A program made the translations under genes and the position numbers. This document shows, in pieces, positions 12,787-24,774 of a DNA stretch of 64,000 nt (positions are counted from its first letter, which is position 1; the number at the start of each line of letters is the position of its first letter). Source of the DNA: Malurus cyaneus samueli. Lineage: Eukaryota > Chordata > Aves > Passeriformes > Maluridae. Location: positions 50,765,404 to 50,829,403 of the forward strand of contig CM019236.1 in assembly GCA_009741485.1 (NCBI GenBank), written 5' to 3'. The notes under the pieces are model-generated. The model saw only the letters and a list, made by a program, of their open reading frames with translations, did not search any database and was not told the DNA's origin.

Positions 12787-13626
12787 ATCCTAAATTTTGA
12801 CTCACATGCAACTCACAGGAAAACATGCCTTAAAAATGGAAAGAGATATAGAAGTGAAGTTCAGTGTAGGTGTTTCAGGCTCTTAATGACTGCTAAGATT
12901 TTTAAAAGGGACTGGAGGTCTTAAAAAAAACAAGCACCTGATATCCAAAGAATTGAGAAATAGTATATCTTTTAGGTGTTGCAGTTTCCATTGTACCAAA
13001 GCACTTCAAACCATTTTCACCATGCCTTTATTTCTATAATGAAGCATATACTGACTGCAGCAGTTTTACCCATACAGAGAAAGCATATGACTAAACACAG
13101 GAAGCAATTAGTCAATAACTAAAGCAGTCCTTCAAGGAAAATATCTGGGAAGGGAAAGTCCAAATGTCAGATAAAATGCCTGGAGGCAAAAGTATTTTAC
13201 TATCATACTGCTTTACTATTGTCTGCTGGAACATATATACACAAAACCAAATGACATCTAAATGGCATTTATCCTCATATTAACTTAGTATTCTTGCTTC
13301 TGACACTCTCCCAAGTGTTTTGGGTTAATCACTCCTGTGATAACAAAATCACTGACATTGAAGTCTTGCTTTGTCACCTTAAATGCAGCCCCTTTTCAAT
13401 GCATAAAATCTGCCTTTTGTTTGGAGGGTGAACTGGGCAAAGCTAGAAATGCTGCTTATTTTAAGTCATATAATTGGTAACAAAACACTTGTTGCACCTG
13501 GTCAAAGATGTCATGGCTTTTTAATTGCTAAATGCCCAAAGCCAATACATGAAAACATGTTAAAAATTCGGTTTATTTGAAAAACATTTATCAGTCCTAC
13601 TCTAGTAATTATCAGGTGTGCAATGA

Positions 13627-13643
13627 TGAAAAAAAAAAAAAAA
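13627..13643. repeat. Poly(A) tract
   Basis: Short uninterrupted A run. Confidence 0.9.
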
Positions 13644-14452
13644 GCTTCCAGGAGTCCCAGCAGAAAACAGAACAGATCAATAGGATCCAAAACTAACTCA
13701 AACAATCCTATTTAATCTCAAATTCTGTTGGACAGATTAAATAAAAAAAAGTCTTTCAAGAAGGAGTAGAGAAAAGCAGAAAAAACACAGAAAAGCGTGG
13801 AATTGTATCTTCAAACAATAAAGGGAATGGCTAAAAGGCCATGTGCAGCTGGAAACTCCCATCTACCTCACTTAATGCTGACCTCCTGCGTAAACAAGCA
13901 ATGGATAAATTATTGTACTGCTGAAGAGTCTTTGGGTACTGCTTCAGCTATACCAGGAAACATTCTTGCAACTATTGTTTAAATGTTCTCGAAAAAATGC
14001 ACAATGAATTTGCCTCTCTGGTGTCTCTTTCTTCCTTGAAATATAACTGGAGATTCTAAACTAATGTAAATATATACATCATCTATAATAAAATAAATCT
14101 AGAAATAACAATGTTAAATGGCACAGTGTGGGAATATAGGTGATTCCATAATTTCAAGGGAATTTCATCAAAATTCAGGGAAAAAGGAGGAATTCCTCAG
14201 TCTACCTGGATCTAGGCCCAGTTTTGAACCTGTTTCATTGTAATAAAAATGAACGTCTGACAGATTAAAGCCATGAGAAATAATGTGATTAAGATCCTAT
14301 TTAGCAGAACCGAAAGAAGCCAGATTTCATTAAGCCACAAACCACACAAGTCATCATACTGAAACATGCTGCATAATCACATAATAATATTATTAATTTA
14401 CCAGTTGGAGATTGGTGTACTGTAAAAAGGCAGAACTGCTGCTGACAGGTGA

Positions 14453-14467
14453 ATGATGATGATGATG
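14453..14467. repeat. (GAT)n short microsatellite
   Basis: About five ATG/GAT units directly next to the CR1 3' end at 14474. CR1 elements often abut short tandem repeats; this may be part of the tail or target-derived. Confidence 0.7.
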
Positions 14468-14473
14468 ACACTA

Positions 14474-14705
14474 TTTCACAGAATCACAGAATATGGTGAG
14501 TTGGAATGGACCCTGAAGGATCATGGAGTGCAATTCCCAGCCCTGCACAGGACCATTCCCAGTAGTCACAGCATGAGGCCCAGAGTACTTTCCAAATGTC
14601 TCTTGAGTTCTGTCAGGTTTGGTGCTGTGACCACTCCCCTGGGGAGCCTGTTCCAGTGCCCAGCCTCCTCTGAGTGAAGAATCTTTTCCTAATAACAAAC
14701 TAAAC
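14474..14705 (-). mobile_element. CR1 LINE fragment, antisense orientation
   Basis: Begins with ttcacagaatcacagaat, the complement of the CR1 terminal repeat, followed by gttggaatggaccctgaag, gtgctgtgaccactcccctg and ggggagcctgttccagtgcc, standard CR1 wording read backward. Sequence to about 15105, with ccagtcagctgggatccct and a proposed continuation, may be further repeat of the same insertion, but I am less sure of it. Confidence 0.85.
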
Positions 14706-15670
14706 CTCTGAGGTCCTCTTTCGTGCCTTCCTGATGACTGAGACAACATTCACCAGATTCCAGTCAGCTGGGATCCCTCTATATTCCCAAGACTGCTCAA
14801 AAATCTGGATAGGTTTTGTGAAGACATCATCTAGCTCTATAAGGATTCTTGGATGACTCCATGGGGCCCTCTATAATTATAGATATTCAACCAGAGCAGC
14901 AGATCTCACAGAATTTCAAGGTGAAGGTCCACTGAGAACAGATCATTCTCAGAGCCATGGTTCTCCACCTCAGGGCACTGAGACCCCCTTTGTCCGTCAT
15001 TTGTGTTGAAGACAAATGCAAGAGGCAAGAATGTCTTAAACACCCCTGCCCTGTCCCCCTGCCCCTCAGCAGATATTTACAATTGCTACTGATTTGGCAT
15101 TCCACAGCAACTTGACTCTGTTTTTCTGTGCCTCAATGAATACTCTAGAGGAAAGGACTGGACAACTCTATGCACAGAAATAGAATACCCAGAATGGGTT
15201 AGAATTCACAGGAATGCAAAACAAAATGAAACTTTCCAACTTCTTCATTAGCCAAGAGCAAAACTGAGAAGGCCATTTCACACAGGCAAAAGGAGAGGCT
15301 GAGAGATGGCTTTTACCTACATTACCCTTTAAGGGGTAATTATGCTAGTCTTTATTCAATGTATTGGCACAGTTGTTTTGTGGTCTTTAGCTTGGAACAC
15401 CTTCACCAGACTGCTGCCTTTTCAGGATGGCTGCAGGAGTGACTATTTAACCAAAATCAGGCTAAACTCTGTTCTAAAATCTGCTCAGGAGAATGAGGGT
15501 CTTTGGAAATTACTGATAAGAACTGACTTCATTTTTGTAATTCTTTGTTGTTTCCCATTCTCCTAGTATTTTTTATAGTCTTGGGGTGGAAACCAAACTC
15601 CTCCACCTTTGTTGTGAAATTTTGACTCTATCTTCAGTTAGTTACATGCAATGGAACAAGCAGAATAAAC

Positions 15671-15726
15671 TATATACACATAAATATATCTATATATACA
15701 CACACACATATAATACACATATAATG
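15671..15726. repeat. TA/CA mixed microsatellite
   Basis: Runs of tatata, cacacaca and tatata mixed with imperfect units. Confidence 0.85.
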
Positions 15727-16326
15727 TACAATGTGGTGATCCAACAAGGGCTCCAGGGAGCATAAAACAAGAACTGCAACTGAGCTACACAAATTGTGCT
15801 GCCTCAAGGTTTGGGAAACACTAATGAAAGATTGCTGCTCTTTACTGAGCTGTAAGACCGCAAGAACAAAAGCAGTATTTCTCAAAAAATGCACACAAAA
15901 ATTTGAGGAAAGAGGGGAAGGATGGAAAACAGACCTCCAGAGCAAGTCTCCCCCCCTTTTTTATGACTGTAATGGTCATAAAATGGTCATTTTGTTAACT
16001 TCAAAAGGGAAATAACTCCATAATACCAATATCATCAATACAATGATTGCCCTCGGACTCCTCAGACCCCATGTATGTCAAAAATTAAAGGATAGTGCCT
16101 GTGGTGCACAAAGAGTTAAGATTTTTCAGAGTTTCATAACTTCCTAGAAGTTCTGTCACTAAGAACAGAAATCCTGTCATCTGAGCTAGAGACCTGAGAG
16201 CCCACACTGGATTCTGGCTGAACTGTGTTGAATATGAAATGGCCTCACAAAACAGTGCAAGGCTGTGGAAACAGGAATGGTGACTGAGAATAGTTAAATC
16301 TGAGAACTTGCAGCAAACTGGCAGTC

Positions 16327-16857
16327 CTGGTTACAGCTGGGATAGAATTTATTTCTGCTCAGTAGCTGTTACAGTGCTGTGTTTTGGATTCAGAATGAGA
16401 GTAGTGTTGATAATAAACTGATGTTTTGGGTGTTGCTAAATTGTGTTTATCCTTAATCAAGGACTTCTTTTTTCCTTTGCCTCATGCTCTGCCAATGAGA
16501 AGGTGTGCAAAAAACCAGAAGGGACAGGTAGGAGAGCTGCAAGCTGGCCAAAGGATGTTCCACACCACAGAACATCATGTCCAGTACTTAACTGGGGGGA
16601 GTACCCAGAACGGCCGATTGGGTCGTGGGGGTCTGGCATCTGTCAGTGGGCAGTGAGTCTGTGTACTAGTTTTCTTTATTTTTTTATTTTATATTAGGTA
16701 CCATTATTTCAGAATTTTACTTTGTTTTTAATAGCTCTCTTTATCTCACTGTAAAATTTTACTTTGATTTTCTCCCCATTCACTGGGTGGGGGTGAGGGA
16801 AGGGAGGAGGATCTGCAAGGTGTTTCATCTCCAGGAACTTGAAGGGTTAAAACCATG
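16327..16857 (+). mobile_element. Solo LTR of an avian endogenous retrovirus, degraded
   Basis: The sequence follows a widespread avian LTR in order: tggttacagctgggataga, agtgctgtgttttggatt, actgatgttttgggtgttgc, catgctctgccaatgag, the promoter-side region near 16576-16600 where a TATA-like box is mutated, gtctggcatctgtcagtgggc, the T-rich stretch at 16670-16750, and an end near ggttaaaaccatg. No internal gag, pol or env sequence and no primer-binding site follow, so it is a solo LTR. Edges are approximate because no target-site duplication could be settled. It lies about 5.8 kb beyond the SUSD1 stop. Confidence 0.75.
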
Positions 16858-19800
16858 CCTTAAACCATGTAAGCCCTGTTTACATATCCGGCCCTGTATG
16901 TACAACTGATTGACACTGTAAGTAATGGAACAAATAAACCTGAATGGCTTCTGGCTGTCTTTACCATGCCAAAAACAAAGAAACTTCACTAAAAAGTTTA
17001 AAGGCTACACCAGTGGCATGTAGTAGAAAGTGTGCTTTACAATAGAAAACCTTTTCATTTGGCATAGCATCACAGTTACTTGCATAAATGCCGGATTTTT
17101 ACAACATCCTGTGTTGTCTCACTTTTACAAAATAAAATAGAGAAATAGTTTCACCTAAGCTTAAACAGAGTTGTTTATTCAGGACTAACAATTTCTCATT
17201 TCCTCTAAAGATTAAAATACTTTGCATATAGTGCAGACATTGGAGCATATCTAAACGAACAAGTTTCTCGATACAGCACATTTCAATATCTGAAGGGGTA
17301 CAGAACTGTGTAGGGGTACAGAACAGCAGTAAAATCAGAGCAGATTCACCTGGTTTAATCTTACTTGGCCTGGGTGTGGAATACATATTCAAGGAAGCAC
17401 AGAGAAACAATTGGAAGAAGATAAATTTCACTGTTAACTCGGGGGATTGCAATGAAGGATCATTAAAAAGGTCACCAGAATTTCTGGAAACATGAGACTG
17501 CAGTTATGACACTGTTGCAATTAGTTCAGCAGAAAAGCTTGGGAGCAAAAGAGCAATATTTCTGAAAGAGGGAGGGTGTAACAAACAAACTATTAACATT
17601 TGCACATCTATCTGAGGATGGCAAGGTTGAATTAGTTCTCTATTCTTCCTACATTTAACTGAAACAGATAAAGATGGAAGAAAGGTAACTACACACGAAA
17701 TGGTAAGATAAATGCAGAAGAAGATATGCTCACATCCAGAGGTAGATCTGCCAAGAATGACAAGGGAGTCAGAGGAAATTAGGGAAACTTGCTGGACAGT
17801 AGCTGTCATGGAAAATTTAAGATGCCTGAGAGTCCTGCCTAATCTCTTCTCTCTTCTCAGTCCTTTCCTGGGTATTGAGAAGCTACACTGCGTGGAGATA
17901 TCCAAATGAGTCATTAGATATATTACCTAAGTCCCAGCAGAAACACAGATGTTTTATAAGGAGCAAACCTCGCTCTGAAAACTTTGTATTATGCAAAAGC
18001 AACCTAAGTAAAGAAGAAGCACATAGAAAAGAAAAAACTTGCTGAAGGCTACACAAAGACCTCCAGTTTTCCAACTATACCCACTGACAAGATGGACTTT
18101 ATGTTCTAAATCCTGTGTAACATACTGGAACACTGCTGGTCTCAGTGAAGTGAAAAAAGTTCAGTTTTTTTGCAGAGAATGGCACATCTGTCTCTCCAAA
18201 TAATTTCCAGCCTGTCCAGCTCTCCCTTACACAGGAACAGCTGCTCATGAACTCTCTCACAGGACCAGAGCAGCAGGAGACCAAATCAGAAAGAACCAGC
18301 GCAGTTTGTACTGCTATACCAAACCTCGCAATCTGTTCAATTGAGAAAGGGAATTAGGCATGGAATGTGAGAGAATGAATTCCACAACAGGAGAAACTGA
18401 AAAATTAAGGCATTCTTTCCCAGTATGAACAGTTATTTATTCTAAATCAGCAACAGAAAATGCTATCAACTTCTAATCCCTAATGCAGACAAAGGTGTTC
18501 ATACTTAACTATTAACTACTTACTTGAAGGACAGATTCAGTAAGCAGTGGAAATGCTGGATAATAGAAATGGCATCTGTCCAGACCTGGAAAAAGCACTT
18601 TCAGTTCAATGCAGCTAAACTCTCTTTATCTGTAATACATCTTTGCTAACTATGAAATATGCTGTTACACTGCAAACACAAAAACACCCTAATTACATGT
18701 CGTAGAGAGTCAGAACATCTAAAATTGTAAGAGCAGCAGGCATCAGAATCTTAGCAATTCAGAAACTTGATTACCAAAACTGGGTAGCACATATTTAAAG
18801 CGGTAAAACACAAAATGTGACAGAAAAAAAAATCACAAAACTGAGTAAAAACCAAAGCTCTTGCTTCTTTATTTCGCTGGTTAACAGAATCGTTTTGCTA
18901 TCATGAAACAAAGCAACTTCTGAAGAGGAGTGGAAATAATCAAAGCCACTTGATTCTTTCTTACAGAAGAAAAAAATATATTAACTGCAAGCATGCCACA
19001 GGAAATTGGTTAATTGTACTTTATAAAGTGACTCTAACCAGATGTTACACACCAGCCCATTAACCAGACAATGATTTAATGACTTTACTCAGCTGTAATT
19101 ATAGACCAGAGATTAACCAAACTGCACCTAACTCAGGAAGGTCCTTTGTTAAATTAGTTTCACATGCCATTAAAGTTACTCGGCTTTTGAGCAAACTGCA
19201 GTTTTATAGATTGCTGTATTATTTGCAATTATTGCTAATTGCTGTGAGCAATGATTGCAGTATCTCTGAAACACATCAGTTGCTGACACTGCCTAAATGT
19301 GACAGCTTCATGGCTGACAAGTGTACATTACTGATGTATCATTACCTGTGACTGACAGAAGTGTTCTACCTTTATAATTGGGAATACAATAGGCACTTCA
19401 TCTCGTGTAAGGGTAGGTCTGTATTTTCACTCATAATAGGCCAGTTCATGTGTGCATAGGTATCCAAAGTAGCAGTTAATCCTCAGACAGTCTCAACTGG
19501 ATCAGGGGATTATTCATGTAACCAAGAACAATACAAGCACTCATTATCAGGCACTTATGCAGCTGGAATGGCTGAAAGCCTGTGACCAGCACATGGGATT
19601 CATGACAATGTCCCTGACACAAACCTGTTTGTGAGGAAGGTTCTCCTTACACACCGCACCATCTGGAATCTCACTTCCAGTGACAAACCCCCTAAAATCG
19701 CCCATGCTGTAGTCACACATATGTGATGTGAAGATACGTCCATACCCAACAGATGCTGGCATTGAAAGAAGAGTACGTTTTCTCTATGCTGACTTCAGGG

Positions 19801-22628
19801 AACAGATTATCAGAGAAGAGAGACATTTTCAATCTCTAGGAATGATGATGCAGCCCCTGCTTGTGCCACGTCTACTGCAGTAGATAAACGTACAGCCTCA
19901 CAGGGTACAGAAGCAGGTGAGGTATGCACTGTGCTGTGCAGATAAGACCTGGAAAGATAAAAAAAATTCAGTTAAAAAAAAAATCCTACAAATCATTCAA
20001 GACTCAAGCATGGACCTGACAGAGGACTTGTAACACTCGTGATTAGATACATGACAGTGCTTCTGGAATTTTTTGAAGACACACTGTGTTGATACAAATC
20101 CTGAATATTACAGCCAGTGTAAGATGAATCAGAAGCATTCATCAGTTGCCTGATGATTACCTGACCAGTGTTAACCTTGGCATCAACAACACTGACAGCC
20201 AGTGCAGATCTTCAGAAATCTGAAGTTCTGGCACTGTCCTTATGCATATGAATGGGCATCACATATGGAAGAATGCAAAGAACTATGAGAAATGGAGCAA
20301 GGTACATGAGTGACAAGCCGCATTAATAACAACAACTATGGGCTACTGCATTTTTTAAAATTAAAAATATAAACTCTTAGAATATCAGGAGTCAGACTTC
20401 TCTTTGGGCATCCAGTGCCAGGCTTTTACTCACTGAGAAACAGTTGGGAAGTGCTGTCAGCAACCATGCTAGCAGGAATTCACACCCTGACCCATAGTGG
20501 AAATATAATTCCTGAGACAGCAGACATGTGGCAAGCTGGTGAGCACTTGAATACAGTGGCTCTTTGTGACAGAAGCTTACAGGGACCCCAAGAAATAATC
20601 CAAGACCATTCACCTGACACCATGGCACGATCAGCCCAGCTACGTCATTACTGACAAGTTTGTTTAACCTCCTGTTGCAGACCACCCAGAAGCTGCAGTA
20701 GGCACAGCAATCTGTTCCCATGCCCCCCTCTCCTACATGCTCAGAAGCACATGAGTTTACAGCCTGTGAATGTACCACTGGCACTGACAACAGGAGGATG
20801 TTTGTCATCCTGCAGTAGAATTTTGTGTATTTGTTTATCATGCTCCTTGGCAGTATCTTCTCTGCCAGGCTAAGCAGCCTGCCACTAGATTGTCCTGTTT
20901 GCAGTTAGCTCAGACAGATCTTTGGTCTCTCTTGTCAAATTCTTCTCTGTTTTATTCTTCCTAGGCCACATCTGTCTTGGAGTACAGTGTCTAAAACCCG
21001 ACCATGGTTTTACAGCTGGAGAGGGCAGCAGGCTGACTTCATGTTAGGTTTTTTTTTTTCAAATAATTCTTATTCAGAAATGCATTAAACTGATACAACT
21101 AAAAGAATATTTGTTATTTATAAATATTACCAATACTTCTTTCTGAGCACTGTGAAGAGTCTTTTCAGAACTGACATCTGGAATTTCTCTTCTCTGCCCT
21201 CTACTGGGATGGGGCAGTTTTAATTTCTGTCAAATATTCTATCTAATATTCCTTAGAATAGGATAAGGGATTAAAGGATTTCTCTGTACATGGGAATCAA
21301 GGGCCTAAAAAATACTTATTGAATTATTAAAATCCTTGTCCCCTACAATATATCAGAGTCAAACGTATTCAACGTACTCAGCTCTCTAAGGATTTCAGCT
21401 ACCTCATTCCTTCTGAAATGGAATTTCAGAGTCTGTCTTCTCTGCGCTCTCTCACAAGTGCTTATAACCACATGATTCTTCCAGTAGTGTCTCTTACTTC
21501 AAATCATTCTCCTTTCACTATGAACCTAATTAATTTGACATAGTTTTGAAAAGTACTAATATCCCTCTGCCACATTTTTGCCAGAGAATCTGAAGTCACT
21601 GAGAAGCCTTTCACACCTTACAGACCAGGGAAGCCCTTCCTCCTGCAATAAGCCCCCTGTCAGGAGTGCTACTTTAGAAACCATGACAGTTACAGCCCAT
21701 TTTCCTCAAATATCAAAGCTGACTCTGGCAACGTTTTCAAGATCCCCAAACCAACCAAGACTGGAAGCTCAATTTACCACTGCATGCTACTGCCAATGGA
21801 AGCCTGAGATCCCTTTATTTAATTACTTCCAAAAAAAGGACAACATGGAACCTTAAATTTGGATTTTTGCTTGTGAAAACTGGTTTGAAATATAGACAAC
21901 CAGAAACAATCCGAATAAATCGGCTTTCTTCAGCCCTAAATAAGAATAAGTTCCTTCTGTTTTGGAAAACGAACAAGCAGCTTAACAAATCAATAGCCCC
22001 CAAGCTGGAGGCTTCTGACTTTTCAAGGGATCTAAGTCAGAAAACTATTCTCAGAGATAAGCATACTGAAACAACAACAAAGATATATTTTTTAGTGAAG
22101 AGGTTTTACATGTATGTAGGCATTCCCAATTACACAACTTGATATATGTTTTACCTTTGAAAGGAAGAACAGTTTGAAATTACTGACCCTGCTTAAAGGA
22201 ACACGAAACATGAATATATAACTGTGTTAAATGTTTTTATCATGTTTTTATCATGGCCTTTAACTAAAGTTCAACCATTACCGAAAAACAATTATTTTCA
22301 GGCCTTTTGAACAAAGATAGAGAGAATAAAAATTAGCTCCATACATAAGCAAGGTGCATCAACATTTTTACAGCATATACACTTCATTTATCTAATTCCT
22401 ATTAAATTGTAACACTTCTGAACTAAAGTCTACTCACTGTCTTGAATCCTTCCTTTGTTAAGGTAAGCCCTATACTTTTCAGATGTTTTGCTAGTAATTG
22501 CAAAGACACAGAAGACATCCGTTCAAGCAATGGACAGCACAGTTTCTAACCACCCAAGATGACTAAAGCAAGTGGGCTGGCAAGGAAAACTAGCCTTGAG
22601 AAAAGCATGTAAGCCTTGTGAATGAGAA
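16858..22628. other. Immediate 3' flank / 3' UTR territory of SUSD1, no other gene recognised
   Basis: AT-rich sequence without a recognisable exon. If SUSD1 ends by read-through at 22629, the 3' UTR begins here on the minus strand; if the donor at 22659 is used, a last exon must lie here or further left. The longest open frames are on the minus strand (20392-20841, 149 residues; 17504-17914, 136 residues) but show no domain, no splice context and ordinary composition. No UGCG exon, the expected neighbour, was seen. Confidence 0.5.
21814..21819 (-). terminator. Candidate SUSD1 polyadenylation signal AATAAA
   Basis: First AATAAA on the minus strand that I find beyond the in-frame TAG at 22629, about 0.8 kb downstream. 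Such hexamers occur by chance in AT-rich DNA, so this is a candidate only. Confidence 0.22.
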
Positions 22629-22659
22629 CTACAAAACTGGAGGCAGCAACACCACATAC

Positions 22660-22753
22660 CGTGCCACAGAGAATGACAGGAACAGGATAACGCAGACAGC
22701 AGCGACCGACCCCAATCCAACTGCAGTCATGTACTGCAGAGTGGGTGATAAAT
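22660..22753 (-). CDS. SUSD1: SUSD1 transmembrane exon (94 bp)
   Basis: Acceptor ctttcag at 22754-22760, then a codon completed from the previous exon (A+AT, Asn). It encodes LSPTLQYMTAVGLG followed by an uncharged stretch (SVAAVCVILFLSFSVA), the single membrane span, matching the C-terminal GVGLGS...LSFS of mammalian SUSD1. The exon ends in phase 2 at a good donor (CG|GTATGT). If that donor is not used, the frame continues 10 more codons to TAG at 22629-22631, giving a short tail (RYVVLLPPVL). Which end is real cannot be decided from sequence. Confidence 0.9.
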
Positions 22754-24734
22754 CTGAAAGAAAGCATCAAAAATTCAAACAAACCAAATAAACAGCGTAG
22801 CTTCAGTCCAGGGACTGACAAATAAGGCTGCTCATAGCTGGTAACAAACCCAGATGCTTGGATTTATGGCTCAGTTGATGACAGTAATGGAGCTATCTAG
22901 CAGTTGCCATCCAGTGAGGAAAAACATTATTAGAGTATTAAAAAAAAAATTATAATGCTCGTTTTTGGTAAAAGAGATAGTGTTCTTAGACCACTGTTAC
23001 ACCCAGTTTTCCATCAACAAATTGTGCATCTCTAGAGGAGATGTCAGCCCTCCATAAAAATTACAGAATTGTTTCCCTCTCCATATTGTCGACTATATAT
23101 CATAAAACTCCCTAAAATTTCATTTTACTTATTTGTGGCAGAAGAAAATATCTTCTAATACAGTTTTCCATAATTTTTTAGGATAGTGATCTATCCCACA
23201 ATGTCTAGCTGGATGGCACGTGAAACAGAGCCATTTGGTTTAAATTTACTTTACAAATTGGCCTTCCACACAAGTTGAATTAAGAAACATTTCTCAAAGG
23301 TTTCAGCAAGCCAAAAATACTCTCACTCTCTCCAGCTGCAGAAGTACATTAGGGCGAAGGACACTTCGGCTGTAAGTCCATTCAATATCAAGGCAAATGG
23401 ATTTACAACAAAAAAAAGCCAAAGGCCTGACCTGTCCTACTCCCATCCTCCTATGCCCATTCTTGGAACCCCAAACACAAAATCCACCTATTTTTATGAC
23501 AGCCTTTGCTGATTTTTTACATGTTGATAGATGACAAATTCAGAGAAGGACCATTTTCTGTCTTTCCAGAGTTATTCTACAGCTATTGCCTACACAGTCC
23601 TAGCAATGGGACCCTCAAATCTAAGGAATCCTTGATCTTTGCAGAGTCTCCACAACAAAGAACTGCCTGCCTTATATTCTAAGTGTGGTGGTAAATGATA
23701 TAGCTCATAAGATCATAAGAGTAATTAATTAAAGAAACCTAGATATTAACACAGAGCTGTCACCACAGGATGAGTTATAGTGATTATCAGATAAGGGGGA
23801 GATGCACCTCAAGCACTCAATCAACTCCATCAAACATGATTCCAAAACAATTCCCAGTGTTACTGCCTTTCCAACTCAAATTTGTGAGACTTTCAGCTCA
23901 CAAGCAAAGTTTAGGGCTTGTAGGAGACTCCAGTGGTGCTGTTTTCTTTGTAGGAAAGGCAAATGTTTGCTTTTTGCTGAGGCATGAGGTGGGTGAAGAG
24001 TTGTTACAGGAGGAAAACATGATCTCTAGTGGATTCCAGATTCCTCTGAGGTAAACTCATTAACTGCAAACATTTTAAAGCCAAAAAGCAAATCAAAGTA
24101 AAACCACATTGAGAAATTTACTGAGTTTTAAAGTTATGCCATGACATACTTAAGAAACTGTGCTTGCAAGTATACGAATTAGCCATGTCTTTCATTTTTG
24201 CACAGTATCTTTTCTTTTTTTAAAGATTGCTGAAAGAAAGATGCAATTTTCCAAGGAACACCTGAACATTCTAAAATAAAAAATGTGGCCCCTAAAAGCT
24301 AGGAAATGTTGGGGGGCAAAGAGGTCACTGCTGTTCTTTTCTGAGTTTTTTAGTTATTTTGTTGTTCTTTGATTGATTTTCCAATCTTTAAGGCAATATA
24401 GAACTATCTTGAAATAGGTTTCCAAAATTTCACATTTTCTGTTTCAAATACTTCATGCACAAAAATTGCTGTAAGGATTTGGATGTGAGACACAGAAACA
24501 GCAACATTAAAAACCAGGGGAAAACAAGAGAATCCATTTTAGAATGGATTGTTGAATCCATTAAAATGGAATACTGAAGAGCAAGGAAAATTTTCTGTCT
24601 CTAATGTTTTCAATCCTTTAAGTCAATGGACCATAAAAGGCAAAAGAAGAAAAAGCCACAGCAACTCTTAGTTTATGCTGCCAAGCAAAGCCATGAAAAT
24701 TTGGACTTTTTCACTGAAAGAAAAATTGACTTAC

Positions 24735-24774
24735 TTTTAATTTGTGCCCAAACAGCACAGGACTGTGTTCTTAC
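24735..24774 (-). CDS. SUSD1: SUSD1 40-bp micro-exon
   Basis: Acceptor ttttcattttcag, 40 bases, donor A|GTAAGT. It encodes VRTQSCAVWAQIK plus the first base of the next codon. Phase 0 at its start and phase 1 at its end fit the exons at 28181-28436 and 22660-22753 exactly, and the mammalian protein has NKVRRHSCAVWAQVK at this place. It links the folded membrane-proximal part to the transmembrane exon. It is too short for ordinary open-frame detection. Confidence 0.9.

Noticed and set aside
16327..16857. Possible full endogenous provirus at the LTR
   Set aside because: No internal retroviral coding sequence on either side within several kb; it is a solo LTR.
17099..17914. 117- and 136-codon minus-strand open frames
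   Set aside because: Hydrophobic or mixed composition with no family resemblance; expected by chance over 20 kb of non-coding DNA.
20392..20841. 149-codon minus-strand open frame downstream of SUSD1
   Set aside because: No recognisable domain, no splice context linking it to SUSD1, ordinary non-coding composition.
1..22628. UGCG, the expected neighbour on the SUSD1 3' side
   Set aside because: None of its glycosyltransferase motifs or exons were seen; it presumably lies outside the window.
24531..24575. Short nested palindromes of aatccattttaatgg type
   Set aside because: Arms of under 20 bases in AT-rich intron; likely chance.
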